Shown here one piece after another: positions 1-6,154 of a stretch of DNA of 6,154 nt. Source of the DNA: JAKZSU01 sp047517485 (lineage in GTDB: Bacteria > Pseudomonadota > Alphaproteobacteria > UBA7887); the NCBI GenBank assembly GCA_047517485.1, contig JAKZSU010000072.1:1-6154 (forward strand). Reading direction: 5' to 3'. Position 1 is the first letter of the stretch, and the number at the start of each line of letters is the position of its first letter. Below the pieces are notes generated by a model. It saw only the letters and a program-made list of their open reading frames with translations, was not told the DNA's origin and made no database searches. Both the position numbers and the translations under genes were made by a program.

Positions 1-73
1 CATGCGCCGCGTCGGTGGCTGGCAAACACTCGACCAAGCGCCGGTCAAGAAGCCGATTGACCTCGCCGCCTGA
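1..73 (+). CDS. Possible C-terminal fragment of an unidentified protein
   Basis: A plus-strand frame enters from the left edge and stops at TGA 71-73. The visible tail ends in PVKKPIDLAA, and most of its codons end in G or C, as in the real genes of this window. I do not recognise the protein. A competing minus-strand frame begins at ATG 83-85 and is open to the left edge, so the coding strand is not certain. The fragment is too short to assign a function. Confidence 0.25.
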   Translation, partial: MRRVGGWQTLDQAPVKKPIDLAA

Positions 74-97
74 TTGAGCAACCATCGTGATCGGGAG

Positions 98-461
98 CTA
101 CGCCAAAAACCAATTTCCACCAACTATCGGACACGACCCGGATCGCGGGGCATTTACAAGGTCAGACACAATCAGCGCATCAAGACGCTCATACTTCTTG
201 AGGTGAGTTCTTTCGATCGCCGTGAGGACATTTTTCAGTTCACTTCTGATCGCCTTCAGTTGAACGGAGGAAAGTTCAGGATAAGCCTCGTTGATGTCGG
301 CTGGCACACCATCGGGATAGAAACGCTCCAACGACTTTGCGAGGTAAGTGCCTAGAATTCTTCCTTCATATCGCCACTTGGAGTGCCCTCGACCTGGAAA
401 CAGCTGACGAGGAGCAATCCCATAACCACTGTTAGCGGTGGCAGGGCCCCCCGTACGACAT
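98..461 (-). pseudogene. Decayed unidentified ORF, frameshifted near its start
   Basis: A minus-strand frame is open from 460 down to a TAG stop at 98-100 and reads like a real protein. It has a basic segment PGRGHSKWRYEGRI, then PDGVPADINEAYPELSS, then a helical, charged stretch of about 40 residues, and a hydrophobic tail ending in GGNWFLA. It has no normal start codon: a TGA at 461-463 precedes it, and the first usable codon in frame is TTG at 329-331. A good ATG lies at 459-461 one frame away (MSYGGP). Removing one G from the six-G run (447-452) would join the two frames into a 120-residue protein. I do not recognise the family. It is most simply a frameshifted relic, although a sequencing error in the G run would give the same picture. 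A TTG-started 77-residue product is the alternative. Confidence 0.4.
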
Positions 462-770
462 CAATTCGTGTGCGCCTTCGGTTCCTCACCCCATCGGTTT
501 ACCCTCGTTATGATTTGGCACGGCAACAAGAAACTCCCAGGAGAACAATTATTCTCGGCTTACACTATCGCCTAACTACACGCTCCCCATCGCGCCGCCT
601 CGCATGACGTTGCAAAGAATCTTCGTAAAACCACACAACTACTTATAGCTGAAATCACGCACTTTCAAAACCTGAAAAGTTGACCGACACAGTGGAAGGT
701 CGTCTGATGCAACAACGCCCAGTCCGACCTCGAGCCCCGCGCCGTCCTGGGCGAGCAACACTGTCATGCA
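462..770. other. Gene-poor, AT-richer spacer
   Basis: No convincing gene is seen in this 309-base stretch. It is clearly less GC-rich than the flanking genes; for example 25 of the 60 bases in 601-660 are G or C. It contains a 16-base near-palindrome at 541-556. The TetR-like frame can be followed back to a TGA at 705-707, but nothing there resembles a helix-turn-helix domain. The composition suggests acquired or decayed DNA. Confidence 0.5.
541..556. repeat. 16-bp near-perfect palindrome
   Basis: GAGAACAATTATTCTC matches its own reverse complement at 14 of 16 positions. It lies in the AT-richer spacer upstream of the TetR remnant and about 80 bases upstream of the decayed minus-strand frame. 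Its size and symmetry would suit a dimeric regulator site, but no intact gene is next to it and chance is not excluded. Confidence 0.25.
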
Positions 771-1056
771 GTGCAAGCGGGAGATGGTGTAGAGCAGCGG
801 TCCGATCGGGTGATCGATCGCTCGTTTTTGGCTTGGCGCGAGCGGCTGGCTGCCAAATTTTCTGAAATTATCAATGTTTATGCCCCGCGCCTGCCCGCCA
901 CGCCGGAAGCGCTAGCGGATATGATGACGGTGATGTTCGAAGGTGCGTTCATCATATCGCGCACGCTCAAAGAGCCGACGGCCATAGCTGAGCGGATCGC
1001 CCAATCTCGAGATTACATCGGGCTATTTATTGGCGAACCTGTCGTTACCTCTGTCC
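771..1056 (+). pseudogene. TetR/AcrR-family regulator, C-terminal remnant
   Basis: The frame encodes the ligand-binding and dimerisation half of a TetR-type repressor. The recognisable part begins near 810 (DRSFLAWRERLAAKF). It continues through the typical TPEALADMMTVMFEGAF segment with ISRTLKEP and ends with DYIGLFIG near 1040. The N-terminal helix-turn-helix domain (ILDAA..LF...G...TS type) is absent. Upstream the frame closes at TGA 705-707 without any such motif, so the gene is 5'-truncated and cannot bind DNA as a normal TetR. The 3' end is also damaged: the frame has no stop after LFIG. It runs through the groEL terminator hairpin (residues KGPPLAERP are hairpin-encoded) and on to 1232 opposite the groEL C-terminus. 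The end given here is therefore approximate. The family call rests on recognised motifs, and the pseudogene call on the missing domain. Confidence 0.7.
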
Positions 1057-1062
1057 AAATCG

Positions 1063-1092
1063 AAAAAGGGCCACCCCTGGCGGAGCGGCCCC
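1063..1092 (-). terminator. Rho-independent terminator of groESL
   Basis: On the minus strand, 28 bases beyond the groEL stop, the sequence folds into a 10-bp stem (arms 1082-1091 and 1068-1077, two G-U pairs). The loop is GCCA (1078-1081) and five T follow at 1067-1063. This is a textbook intrinsic terminator for the groES-groEL transcript. It is not bidirectional, because no T run follows the hairpin on the plus strand. Confidence 0.88.
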
Positions 1093-1119
1093 AAATCGTT
1101 CTCGGCGGTCTAGTAAGCT

Positions 1120-2778
<1,659 letters not shown>

Positions 2779-2787
2779 GCTAGCCCC

Positions 2788-3075
2788 CTATTCGATAATG
2801 CCCATAATGTCTGACTCTTTCATGATCATCAGCTCGTCACCTTCGATGGTGACTTCGGTGCCCGACCATTTGCCAAACAGAACCTTGTTGCCTTTCTTGA
2901 CGTCGAGCGGTGTCAGTTTTCCGCTGTCGTCGCGATTGCCCGAGCCGACGGCGAGTACTTTGCCCTGGCTCGGCTTTTCCTTGGCGGTGTCGGGAATGAT
3001 GATGCCACCGGCGGTGCGCTTATCTTCCTCGATGCGTTTGACCAAAACCCGGTCGTGAAGCGGCCTGAATTTCAT
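2788..3075 (-). CDS. groES: 10-kDa co-chaperonin GroES
   Basis: GroES forms the seven-subunit lid of the GroEL chamber. The 95 residues are the family's normal length. It opens with MKFRPLHDRVLVKR and has the mobile loop around residues 17-34, with the GroEL-contacting GGIIIP at 23-28. It continues with GKVLAVGSG (38-46), then KVLFGKWSGTEV (64-75), and ends in ESDIMGIIE. The ATG at 3073-3075 was chosen because it gives the canonical N-terminus and has GAGGAGG four bases upstream. A longer in-frame reading to 3159 would begin inside the CIRCE operator and is rejected. It is the first gene of the groES-groEL operon, with a leader of roughly 70 bases containing a stable hairpin. Confidence 0.98.
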   Translation of the reverse strand: MKFRPLHDRVLVKRIEEDKRTAGGIIIPDTAKEKPSQGKVLAVGSGNRDDSGKLTPLDVKKGNKVLFGKWSGTEVTIEGDELMIMKESDIMGIIE

Positions 3076-3079
3076 GCGT

Positions 3080-3086
3080 CCTCCTC
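3080..3086 (-). promoter_or_regulatory. groES ribosome binding site
   Basis: GAGGAGG lies four bases before the groES ATG and fixes this start over the longer open frame. The spacing is a little short, but the match to the 16S anti-Shine-Dalgarno sequence is very strong. Confidence 0.8.
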
Positions 3087-3096
3087 GTCGCCTGGT

Positions 3097-3116
3097 CCCG
3101 GCGTCGCAACACCGGG
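3097..3116 (-). promoter_or_regulatory. Hairpin in the groES leader
   Basis: In the minus-strand RNA, arms 3109-3116 and 3097-3104 form an eight-pair stem with one G-U pair, closed by a UGCG loop that fits the stable UNCG tetraloop class. It lies between the CIRCE operator and the groES ribosome binding site, about ten bases from the latter. No U run follows, so it is not a terminator. A role in mRNA stability or heat-dependent translation is possible but is inference only. Confidence 0.45.
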
Positions 3117-3149
3117 TGGCGATATCCCGTTTTTTTAAGTTCGGCCGCC

Positions 3150-3179
3150 ATATTAGCACTTGATGCCCGCGAGTGCCAA
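3150..3179 (-). promoter_or_regulatory. Likely groESL promoter overlapping CIRCE
   Basis: On the minus strand TTGGCA (3179-3174) matches the -35 hexamer TTGACA at five of six bases. TAATAT (3155-3150), 18 bases on, is a passable -10. The -35 is embedded in one arm of the CIRCE operator, so bound HrcA would block RNA polymerase directly. No convincing heat-shock sigma-32 promoter was found nearby. The hexamers were assigned by eye. Confidence 0.5.
3153..3179. promoter_or_regulatory. CIRCE operator (HrcA binding site)
   Basis: The arms TTAGCACTT (3153-3161) and GAGTGCCAA (3171-3179) are separated by exactly nine bases. They match the CIRCE consensus TTAGCACTC-N9-GAGTGCTAA at 16 of 18 arm positions. 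CIRCE is the operator of HrcA, a repressor whose activity depends on GroEL, so groESL is expected to be derepressed when GroEL is engaged by unfolded protein. hrcA itself is not in the window. Confidence 0.93.
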
Positions 3180-3192
3180 TAATGTTCGACTC

Positions 3193-4551
3193 TCATTCGG
3201 CGGCGGCGCGTCCGAAGCGGTGGGTGTAGCGATGCGCGTCGGCGGGATCGAGGGCGACCCGCATGTGCGCCAAGCGATCTTCGTCGCGCCGGTCGATGAC
3301 CTCGCCGTGCTCGTAAAGCCAGGCGATCGCCGCGCCGTCCGTCAGCACGACATCGATTTCGAGAATCTCCCGGCCCTCCCCCAGGCGTTTGTCAATGAGG
3401 GCGCGGAGCAATTCGACTCCGGCCCCATCGAGCGCCGAAATCGCCACCGCGTCGGCGCCCTTCCCGGTCCTTTGCACGACGACGTCACGCGCTCCCACAT
3501 CCAAGAGATCGATCTTGTTGTGGACGTCGATTACGCGGTGTTGGTCATCCGGATCGATGCCCAGGTCGACGAGGATCCGTTTGACGTCGGCTGCCTGCGC
3601 GGCGGAATCCGGATGTTTGGAATCATGGACATGCAATATCAAATCGGCCTCGACAACATCTTCGAGAGTGGCGCGGAACGCGGCCACGAGATCGGTCGGC
3701 AGATCGGATATGAAGCCGACCGTGTCGGACAGGATGGCGGTTCGGCCCGACGGCAGTTCGATCGCCCGCATCGTCGGATCGAGGGTCGCGAACAATTGAT
3801 CCTGGGCGCTGACCGACGCGCCGGTCAACCGATTGAATAGTGTCGACTTCCCGGCATTTGTATAGCCGACCAAGGCAACGATCGGATACGGCACGCGGCG
3901 ACGCGCGACACGATGCAAGGTGCGCGTGCGAACCACATCTTTGAGGGCGCGACGCAAACGGCCGATACGCTCGTCGATCATCCGGCGATCCGCCTCGAGT
4001 TGCGATTCACCGGGGCCGCCGACGAAGCCGAAACCGCCGCGCTGTCTTTCCAGATGGGCCCACGAGCGGACCAGGCGGCTGCGTTGATAGGTGAGCGCGG
4101 CCAATTCGACTTGCAGGCGGCCTTCCCGGGTTTGCGCGCGCGCGCCGAATATCTCCAAAATCAATCCGGTTCGATCGAGAACCTTGGTCGCCCATGCTTT
4201 TTCGAGATTGCGATGCTGCACCGGCGTCAGCGCGGCATCGACAACGACTAGATCCGCCTTGTCTTCATCCAGGACCGCGCGCCAATCGGCGACCTGGCCG
4301 GGGCCGAACAGAGTCGCCGGCCGCGCTTGGCGGACCTGCACAATTTCGCCGCCAACCAGATCGAGATCAATCGCCGCGGCAAGTCCGATCGCCTCTTCGA
4401 GACGGGCATCCGCCGATCGCGGTGAAGCGACGGATGCGCTGTCGTGACGCCTCCTCAGTGACGGGTGCAGCACCCACGCCCGACCTGATTTTCCAGGCCG
4501 GTCGCCATGCTTATCCCGTCGTGATGGTGGTGGACCGTTCGACTTGGTCAA
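3193..4551 (-). CDS. hflX: GTPase HflX (ribosome-associated)
   Basis: HflX is a GTPase that binds the 50S subunit and can split stalled or stress-damaged ribosomes. The N-terminal HflX domain includes LDRTGLILEIFGARAQTREG (126-144, family signature), followed by the glycine-rich linker GGFGFVGGPGESQLEADRR. The G domain has the P-loop GYTNAGKST (229-237), FATLDPT around 254-260 (G2), DTVGF (276-280, G3), NKID (345-348, G4) and ISAL (371-374, G5). A short C-terminal domain follows. The frame opens at TTG 4549-4551, overlapping the hfq stop as TTGA; the family-like segment begins by residue 25 (AWVLHPSL), so little room exists for a later start (GTG at residue 27 is the alternative). A weak GAAGG lies three bases upstream. 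Translational coupling to hfq is likely. Confidence 0.95.
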   Translation of the reverse strand: MTKSNGPPPSRRDKHGDRPGKSGRAWVLHPSLRRRHDSASVASPRSADARLEEAIGLAAAIDLDLVGGEIVQVRQARPATLFGPGQVADWRAVLDEDKADLVVVDAALTPVQHRNLEKAWATKVLDRTGLILEIFGARAQTREGRLQVELAALTYQRSRLVRSWAHLERQRGGFGFVGGPGESQLEADRRMIDERIGRLRRALKDVVRTRTLHRVARRRVPYPIVALVGYTNAGKSTLFNRLTGASVSAQDQLFATLDPTMRAIELPSGRTAILSDTVGFISDLPTDLVAAFRATLEDVVEADLILHVHDSKHPDSAAQAADVKRILVDLGIDPDDQHRVIDVHNKIDLLDVGARDVVVQRTGKGADAVAISALDGAGVELLRALIDKRLGEGREILEIDVVLTDGAAIAWLYEHGEVIDRRDEDRLAHMRVALDPADAHRYTHRFGRAAAE

Positions 4552-4799
4552 TCGCCTTCGTCTTCCCGATCAGGTTCGAACAATTGAATAGGTGCCGCCG
4601 GCATCACCGTCGAAATCGCATGCTTGTAGACCAGCTGCGACAAGCCGTCGCGGCGGAGAAGCACACAAAAATTGTCGAACCAAGTGATAACACCTTGCAG
4701 TTTTACCCCATTGACCAGAAAGACGGTCACCGGCGTCTTGTTTTTCCGGACGTGATTGAGGAACACGTCTTGGACGTTTTGAGACCTATCGCTTGCCAT
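4548..4799 (-). CDS. hfq: RNA chaperone Hfq
   Basis: Hfq is a hexameric Sm-like protein that pairs small RNAs with mRNAs and affects their stability. The 83 residues are typical of alphaproteobacteria, shorter than the E. coli protein because the disordered tail is brief. The Sm1 region carries NVQDVFLN (8-15) and VFLVNGVKLQG (26-36). The Sm2 motif is LVYKHAISTVMP (56-67), with the proximal-site Tyr-Lys-His at 58-60. The tail is acidic (EPDREDEGD). The ATG at 4797-4799 has GGAGG eight bases upstream. A 161-base gap with a possible promoter separates it from dat, and its stop overlaps the hflX start. Confidence 0.97.
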   Translation of the reverse strand: MASDRSQNVQDVFLNHVRKNKTPVTVFLVNGVKLQGVITWFDNFCVLLRRDGLSQLVYKHAISTVMPAAPIQLFEPDREDEGD

Positions 4800-4807
4800 G
4801 GTTTCCC

Positions 4808-4824
4808 CCTCCCGCTCTTTTTTT
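4808..4824 (-). promoter_or_regulatory. hfq ribosome binding site and A7 tract
   Basis: GGAGG (4812-4808) sits eight bases before the hfq ATG, an ideal spacing. Just upstream the RNA has seven consecutive A (4824-4818). A-rich leader segments can bind the distal face of Hfq, and hfq is autoregulated in some bacteria. Such autocontrol here is only a suggestion. Confidence 0.6.
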
Positions 4825-4884
4825 GTGGCGATCCAGCCGAGGCCGCCTGGTCACCTTTTCAATCGAGACACCACGAAGCCCTCA

Positions 4885-4914
4885 CTTATAGCATAGGAAA
4901 CAAAAGTGTCACAA
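4885..4914 (-). promoter_or_regulatory. Possible hfq-hflX promoter
   Basis: On the minus strand TTGTGA (4914-4909) and TATAAG (4890-4885) are spaced by 18 bases. They resemble -35 and -10 hexamers and lie in the AT-richest part of the dat-hfq gap. Transcription would start about 80 bases before the hfq ATG. No terminator was found between dat and hfq, so read-through from dat is also possible. Confidence 0.4.
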
Positions 4915-4960
4915 TTGCGGCGGGTAAGGCTTCCTCAACGCCCGGACAAATCTCGATCCA

Positions 4961-5821
4961 TCATCCGCGAGCGGCGCCGCGGGCGAACGCGATATAGAGC
5001 GCGCGAAGGTGCTCGGCGATGGTTCCGGGTTGACCGTTGGCCACCATCGAGTCGTCGATCTGCACCACGGGTACGACGAAAGAACTGGTACTGGTGGTGA
5101 ACGCCTCGCGCGCCGCGATGGCCTGGGCCGATGTGAACGACCGCTCCACCACCTCATACCCGGCGTCGCGGGCGAGACCAATCAGCCGGTGTCGGGTAAT
5201 CCCGCTCAGGATATCGGTGCTTTCCGCTCGCGTGACGATGGTGCCGTCGGGCTCGACAATCCACGCATTCGATTGCGCGCCCTCGGTGATCATGCCATCG
5301 CCATCGACTTGCCACGCCTCGAACGCGCCCGCCTCGGCGGCCTTTTGCTTGGCGAGAATATTGGCGAGCAAGGACACCGATTTGATGTCGCGCCTGGCCC
5401 ACCGTTGATCGGGCGTGGTGATGACCTTAACCCCCGCGGCCAGTGCCGCGCCGACGCTTGGAGACACTCGTCGCGCCGTGACCACGACGGACGGCTTGCT
5501 TGCGGCCGGGAAGACGTGGTTGCGCGGCGCTACTCCGCGTCCGATCTGGAGATAGACGATTCCTTCGGCGACACGATTGCGTCGTACCACCTCATCGAGA
5601 ACCGCGTCGAGCGCCACCCGGCTCATCGGCCGGTCGATGTGGAGTTCACCGAGCGATCGGTCGAGGCGGCGATGGTGCAGATCGCGATCGACCAGACGTC
5701 CAAGCACCACCGCGATGACTTCGTAGACGCCATCGGAAAACTGCATGCCGCGATCCTCGATATGGACTCGGGCGGTGGCGTGCGGTCGGTAGCGGCCGTT
5801 GACGTAGGCGATGCGCGACAT
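4961..5821 (-). CDS. dat: D-amino-acid aminotransferase, PLP fold type IV
   Basis: This class IV aminotransferase is predicted to move amino groups between D-amino acids and 2-oxo acids (for example D-alanine plus 2-oxoglutarate to pyruvate plus D-glutamate), with pyridoxal phosphate in the cytosol. The 286 residues fit the family. EDRGMQFSDGVYEV (22-35) matches the D-enzyme signature. RGVAPRNHVFP (95-105) carries the Arg and His (100, 102) that bind the substrate carboxylate in D-amino-acid aminotransferase and are not typical of the branched-chain enzymes. Lys147 in RDIKSVSLL is the PLP lysine, and Glu180 in ITEGAQSNAW is the pyridine-nitrogen partner. TSTSSFVVPV (243-252) is the substrate loop. 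The sister enzymes (branched-chain aminotransferase, aminodeoxychorismate lyase) fit less well. It lies between trkH and hfq, as in other Rhodospirillales. Its ribosome binding site (GGAAAG, 5838-5833) falls inside the inserted element. Confidence 0.88.
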   Translation of the reverse strand: MSRIAYVNGRYRPHATARVHIEDRGMQFSDGVYEVIAVVLGRLVDRDLHHRRLDRSLGELHIDRPMSRVALDAVLDEVVRRNRVAEGIVYLQIGRGVAPRNHVFPAASKPSVVVTARRVSPSVGAALAAGVKVITTPDQRWARRDIKSVSLLANILAKQKAAEAGAFEAWQVDGDGMITEGAQSNAWIVEPDGTIVTRAESTDILSGITRHRLIGLARDAGYEVVERSFTSAQAIAAREAFTTSTSSFVVPVVQIDDSMVANGQPGTIAEHLRALYIAFARGAARG

Positions 5822-5828
5822 GGCTTTA

Positions 5829-5860
5829 GAATCTTTCCGGGCTTAATTGAATCGGATTGA
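5829..5860. repeat. Terminal inverted repeat, dat side
   Basis: This arm begins GAATCTTTCCGGG and pairs with 6059-6090 with five mismatches in 32. Read on the minus strand it provides the only plausible ribosome binding site for dat (GGAAAG, 11 bases before the ATG). Confidence 0.7.
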
Positions 5861-5956
5861 CCGCACTCCCGCGGCCCCTGGCTAGGCGCGCGGTGCCGCG
5901 CGATGTGGGTGCGCACGCTAAGCCGCGCAACGACGCAAGGGGCCGCGGGAGTGCGG
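5861..5956. repeat. Internal long hairpin 1 of the element
   Basis: Arms 5861-5879 and 5938-5956 are perfect 19-bp inverted repeats separated by 58 bases. The loop itself holds a smaller hairpin (5887-5893 with 5896-5902). The arm abuts the dat-side terminal repeat without a gap. Confidence 0.85.
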
Positions 5957-5963
5957 CCTGCGG

Positions 5964-6058
5964 TGGGCCAAATTGGCTTTTCGCGCAGCTGGCGACGCTC
6001 GGCCGATGCGCCGCATCGCCCGTCGCGCCGCGCCACCTCGAAAAACCAGTTTGGCCCA
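5964..6058. repeat. Internal long hairpin 2 of the element
   Basis: Arms 5964-5983 and 6039-6058 are inverted repeats matching at 18 of 20 positions. Inside the loop GATGCG (6005-6010) and CGCATC (6012-6017) form a further short stem. The arm abuts the trkH-side terminal repeat, and seven bases separate it from hairpin 1. Confidence 0.8.
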
Positions 6059-6090
6059 TCAATCTGCTTCAATTAAACCCGGACAGACTC
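6059..6090. repeat. Terminal inverted repeat, trkH side
   Basis: This is the partner of 5829-5860. On the minus strand it begins GAGTCTGTCCGGG immediately after the TA of the trkH stop codon, so its first G completes TAG. Confidence 0.7.
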
Positions 6091-6154
6091 TAACGTTCCC
6101 AGAACATCGGTGTAATCAGCATCAGGACGGTGAATACTTCCAGACGCCCGACCA
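6090..6154 (-). CDS. trkH: TrkH potassium uptake protein, C-terminal end (partial)
   Basis: Only the last 21 codons are in the window; the rest lies beyond the right edge. The tail VGRLEVFTVLMLITPMFWER matches the end of TrkH/TrkG transporters, where a GRLE motif leads into the last membrane helix and the protein ends in a short PxFWxR-type tail. TrkH is the membrane channel subunit of the Trk potassium uptake system, gated by cytosolic TrkA. Its position upstream of dat, hfq and hflX agrees with the Rhodospirillales gene order. The TAG stop is formed across the border of the inserted element. Confidence 0.8.
   Translation of the reverse strand, partial: VGRLEVFTVLMLITPMFWER

Larger units (their letters stand above)
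5827..6092. mobile_element. TA-flanked MITE-like element (IS630/mariner type)
   Basis: The 262 bases 5829-6090 are bounded by imperfect inverted repeats of 32 bp: 5829-5860 against 6059-6090, 27 of 32 matching. A TA dinucleotide abuts each end (5827-5828 and 6091-6092). There is no transposase or credible gene inside. A TA duplication is the mark of IS630/Tc1/mariner transposition, so this is best read as a non-autonomous miniature element mobilised in trans. On the minus strand the right-hand TA plus the first G of the element forms the TAG stop of trkH. Removing the element and one TA restores CGT TAA AGCC ATG, a trkH stop followed four bases later by the dat start. The similarity of the arms weakly continues outward to 5824 and 6095, so the exact borders are inferred. 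Confidence 0.65.

Noticed and set aside
462..770. Group II intron or transposase remnant in the AT-richer spacer
   Set aside because: GTGCG and a few short motifs caught the eye, but no domain V-like hairpin, reverse transcriptase or transposase motif could be found.
3076..3159. Longer N-terminus for groES, starting at 3159
   Set aside because: It would begin inside the CIRCE operator and promoter and adds residues no GroES has. The ATG at 3073-3075 has a strong ribosome site and the canonical MKFRPLHDRV start.
5861..5956. Hairpin 1 as a transcription terminator for trkH
   Set aside because: No T run follows either arm on the minus strand, and the 58-base loop is not that of an intrinsic terminator.
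5623..6093. Several small open frames across the trkH-dat gap on both strands
   Set aside because: They arise from the GC-rich inverted repeats. They have no start signals, and their arginine- and alanine-rich translations come from the hairpin arms.

Overview
The window looks like the chromosome of an alphaproteobacterium, most likely a Rhodospirillales relative. The codons are GC-rich, Hfq and GroEL are of alphaproteobacterial type, and the gene order trkH - D-amino-acid aminotransferase - hfq - hflX is familiar from the region downstream of ntrYX in that group. All intact genes lie on the minus strand, so the biological reading order runs from the right edge (6154) to the left.

Right to left: (1) the last codons of trkH (potassium uptake), cut by the window edge. 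(2) A roughly 262-bp palindromic element that fills the whole trkH-dat gap. Its two ends are 32-bp imperfect inverted repeats flanked by TA, and inside are two long hairpins. It looks like a Tc1/mariner/IS630-type MITE inserted into the trkH stop codon. (3) dat, a PLP enzyme of aminotransferase class IV. (4) hfq, with its own likely promoter and a strong ribosome binding site, overlapping (5) hflX, a ribosome-associated GTPase. (6) A CIRCE operator and probable promoter only 13 bases beyond the hflX stop, driving (7) groES and (8) groEL, closed by a clear Rho-independent terminator at 1063-1092.

The left 1.1 kb holds no intact gene. It contains a short frame reaching the left edge, a decayed unidentified 120-codon frame on the minus strand with a one-base G-run frameshift, an AT-richer stretch (about 460-760), and the C-terminal half of a TetR-type regulator on the plus strand. 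The TetR remnant has lost its DNA-binding domain, and its frame now runs into the groEL terminator and the groEL antisense strand. This looks like a chromosomal scar zone of decayed accessory sequence next to a conserved block.

Functionally the conserved block joins cell envelope and ion homeostasis (TrkH, D-amino-acid aminotransferase) to post-transcriptional and translational stress control (Hfq, HflX) and protein folding (GroESL). No new enzymatic system is visible. The most noteworthy item is the TA-flanked, three-way-junction element: removing it gives an empty site with a TAA stop and dat starting four bases later.
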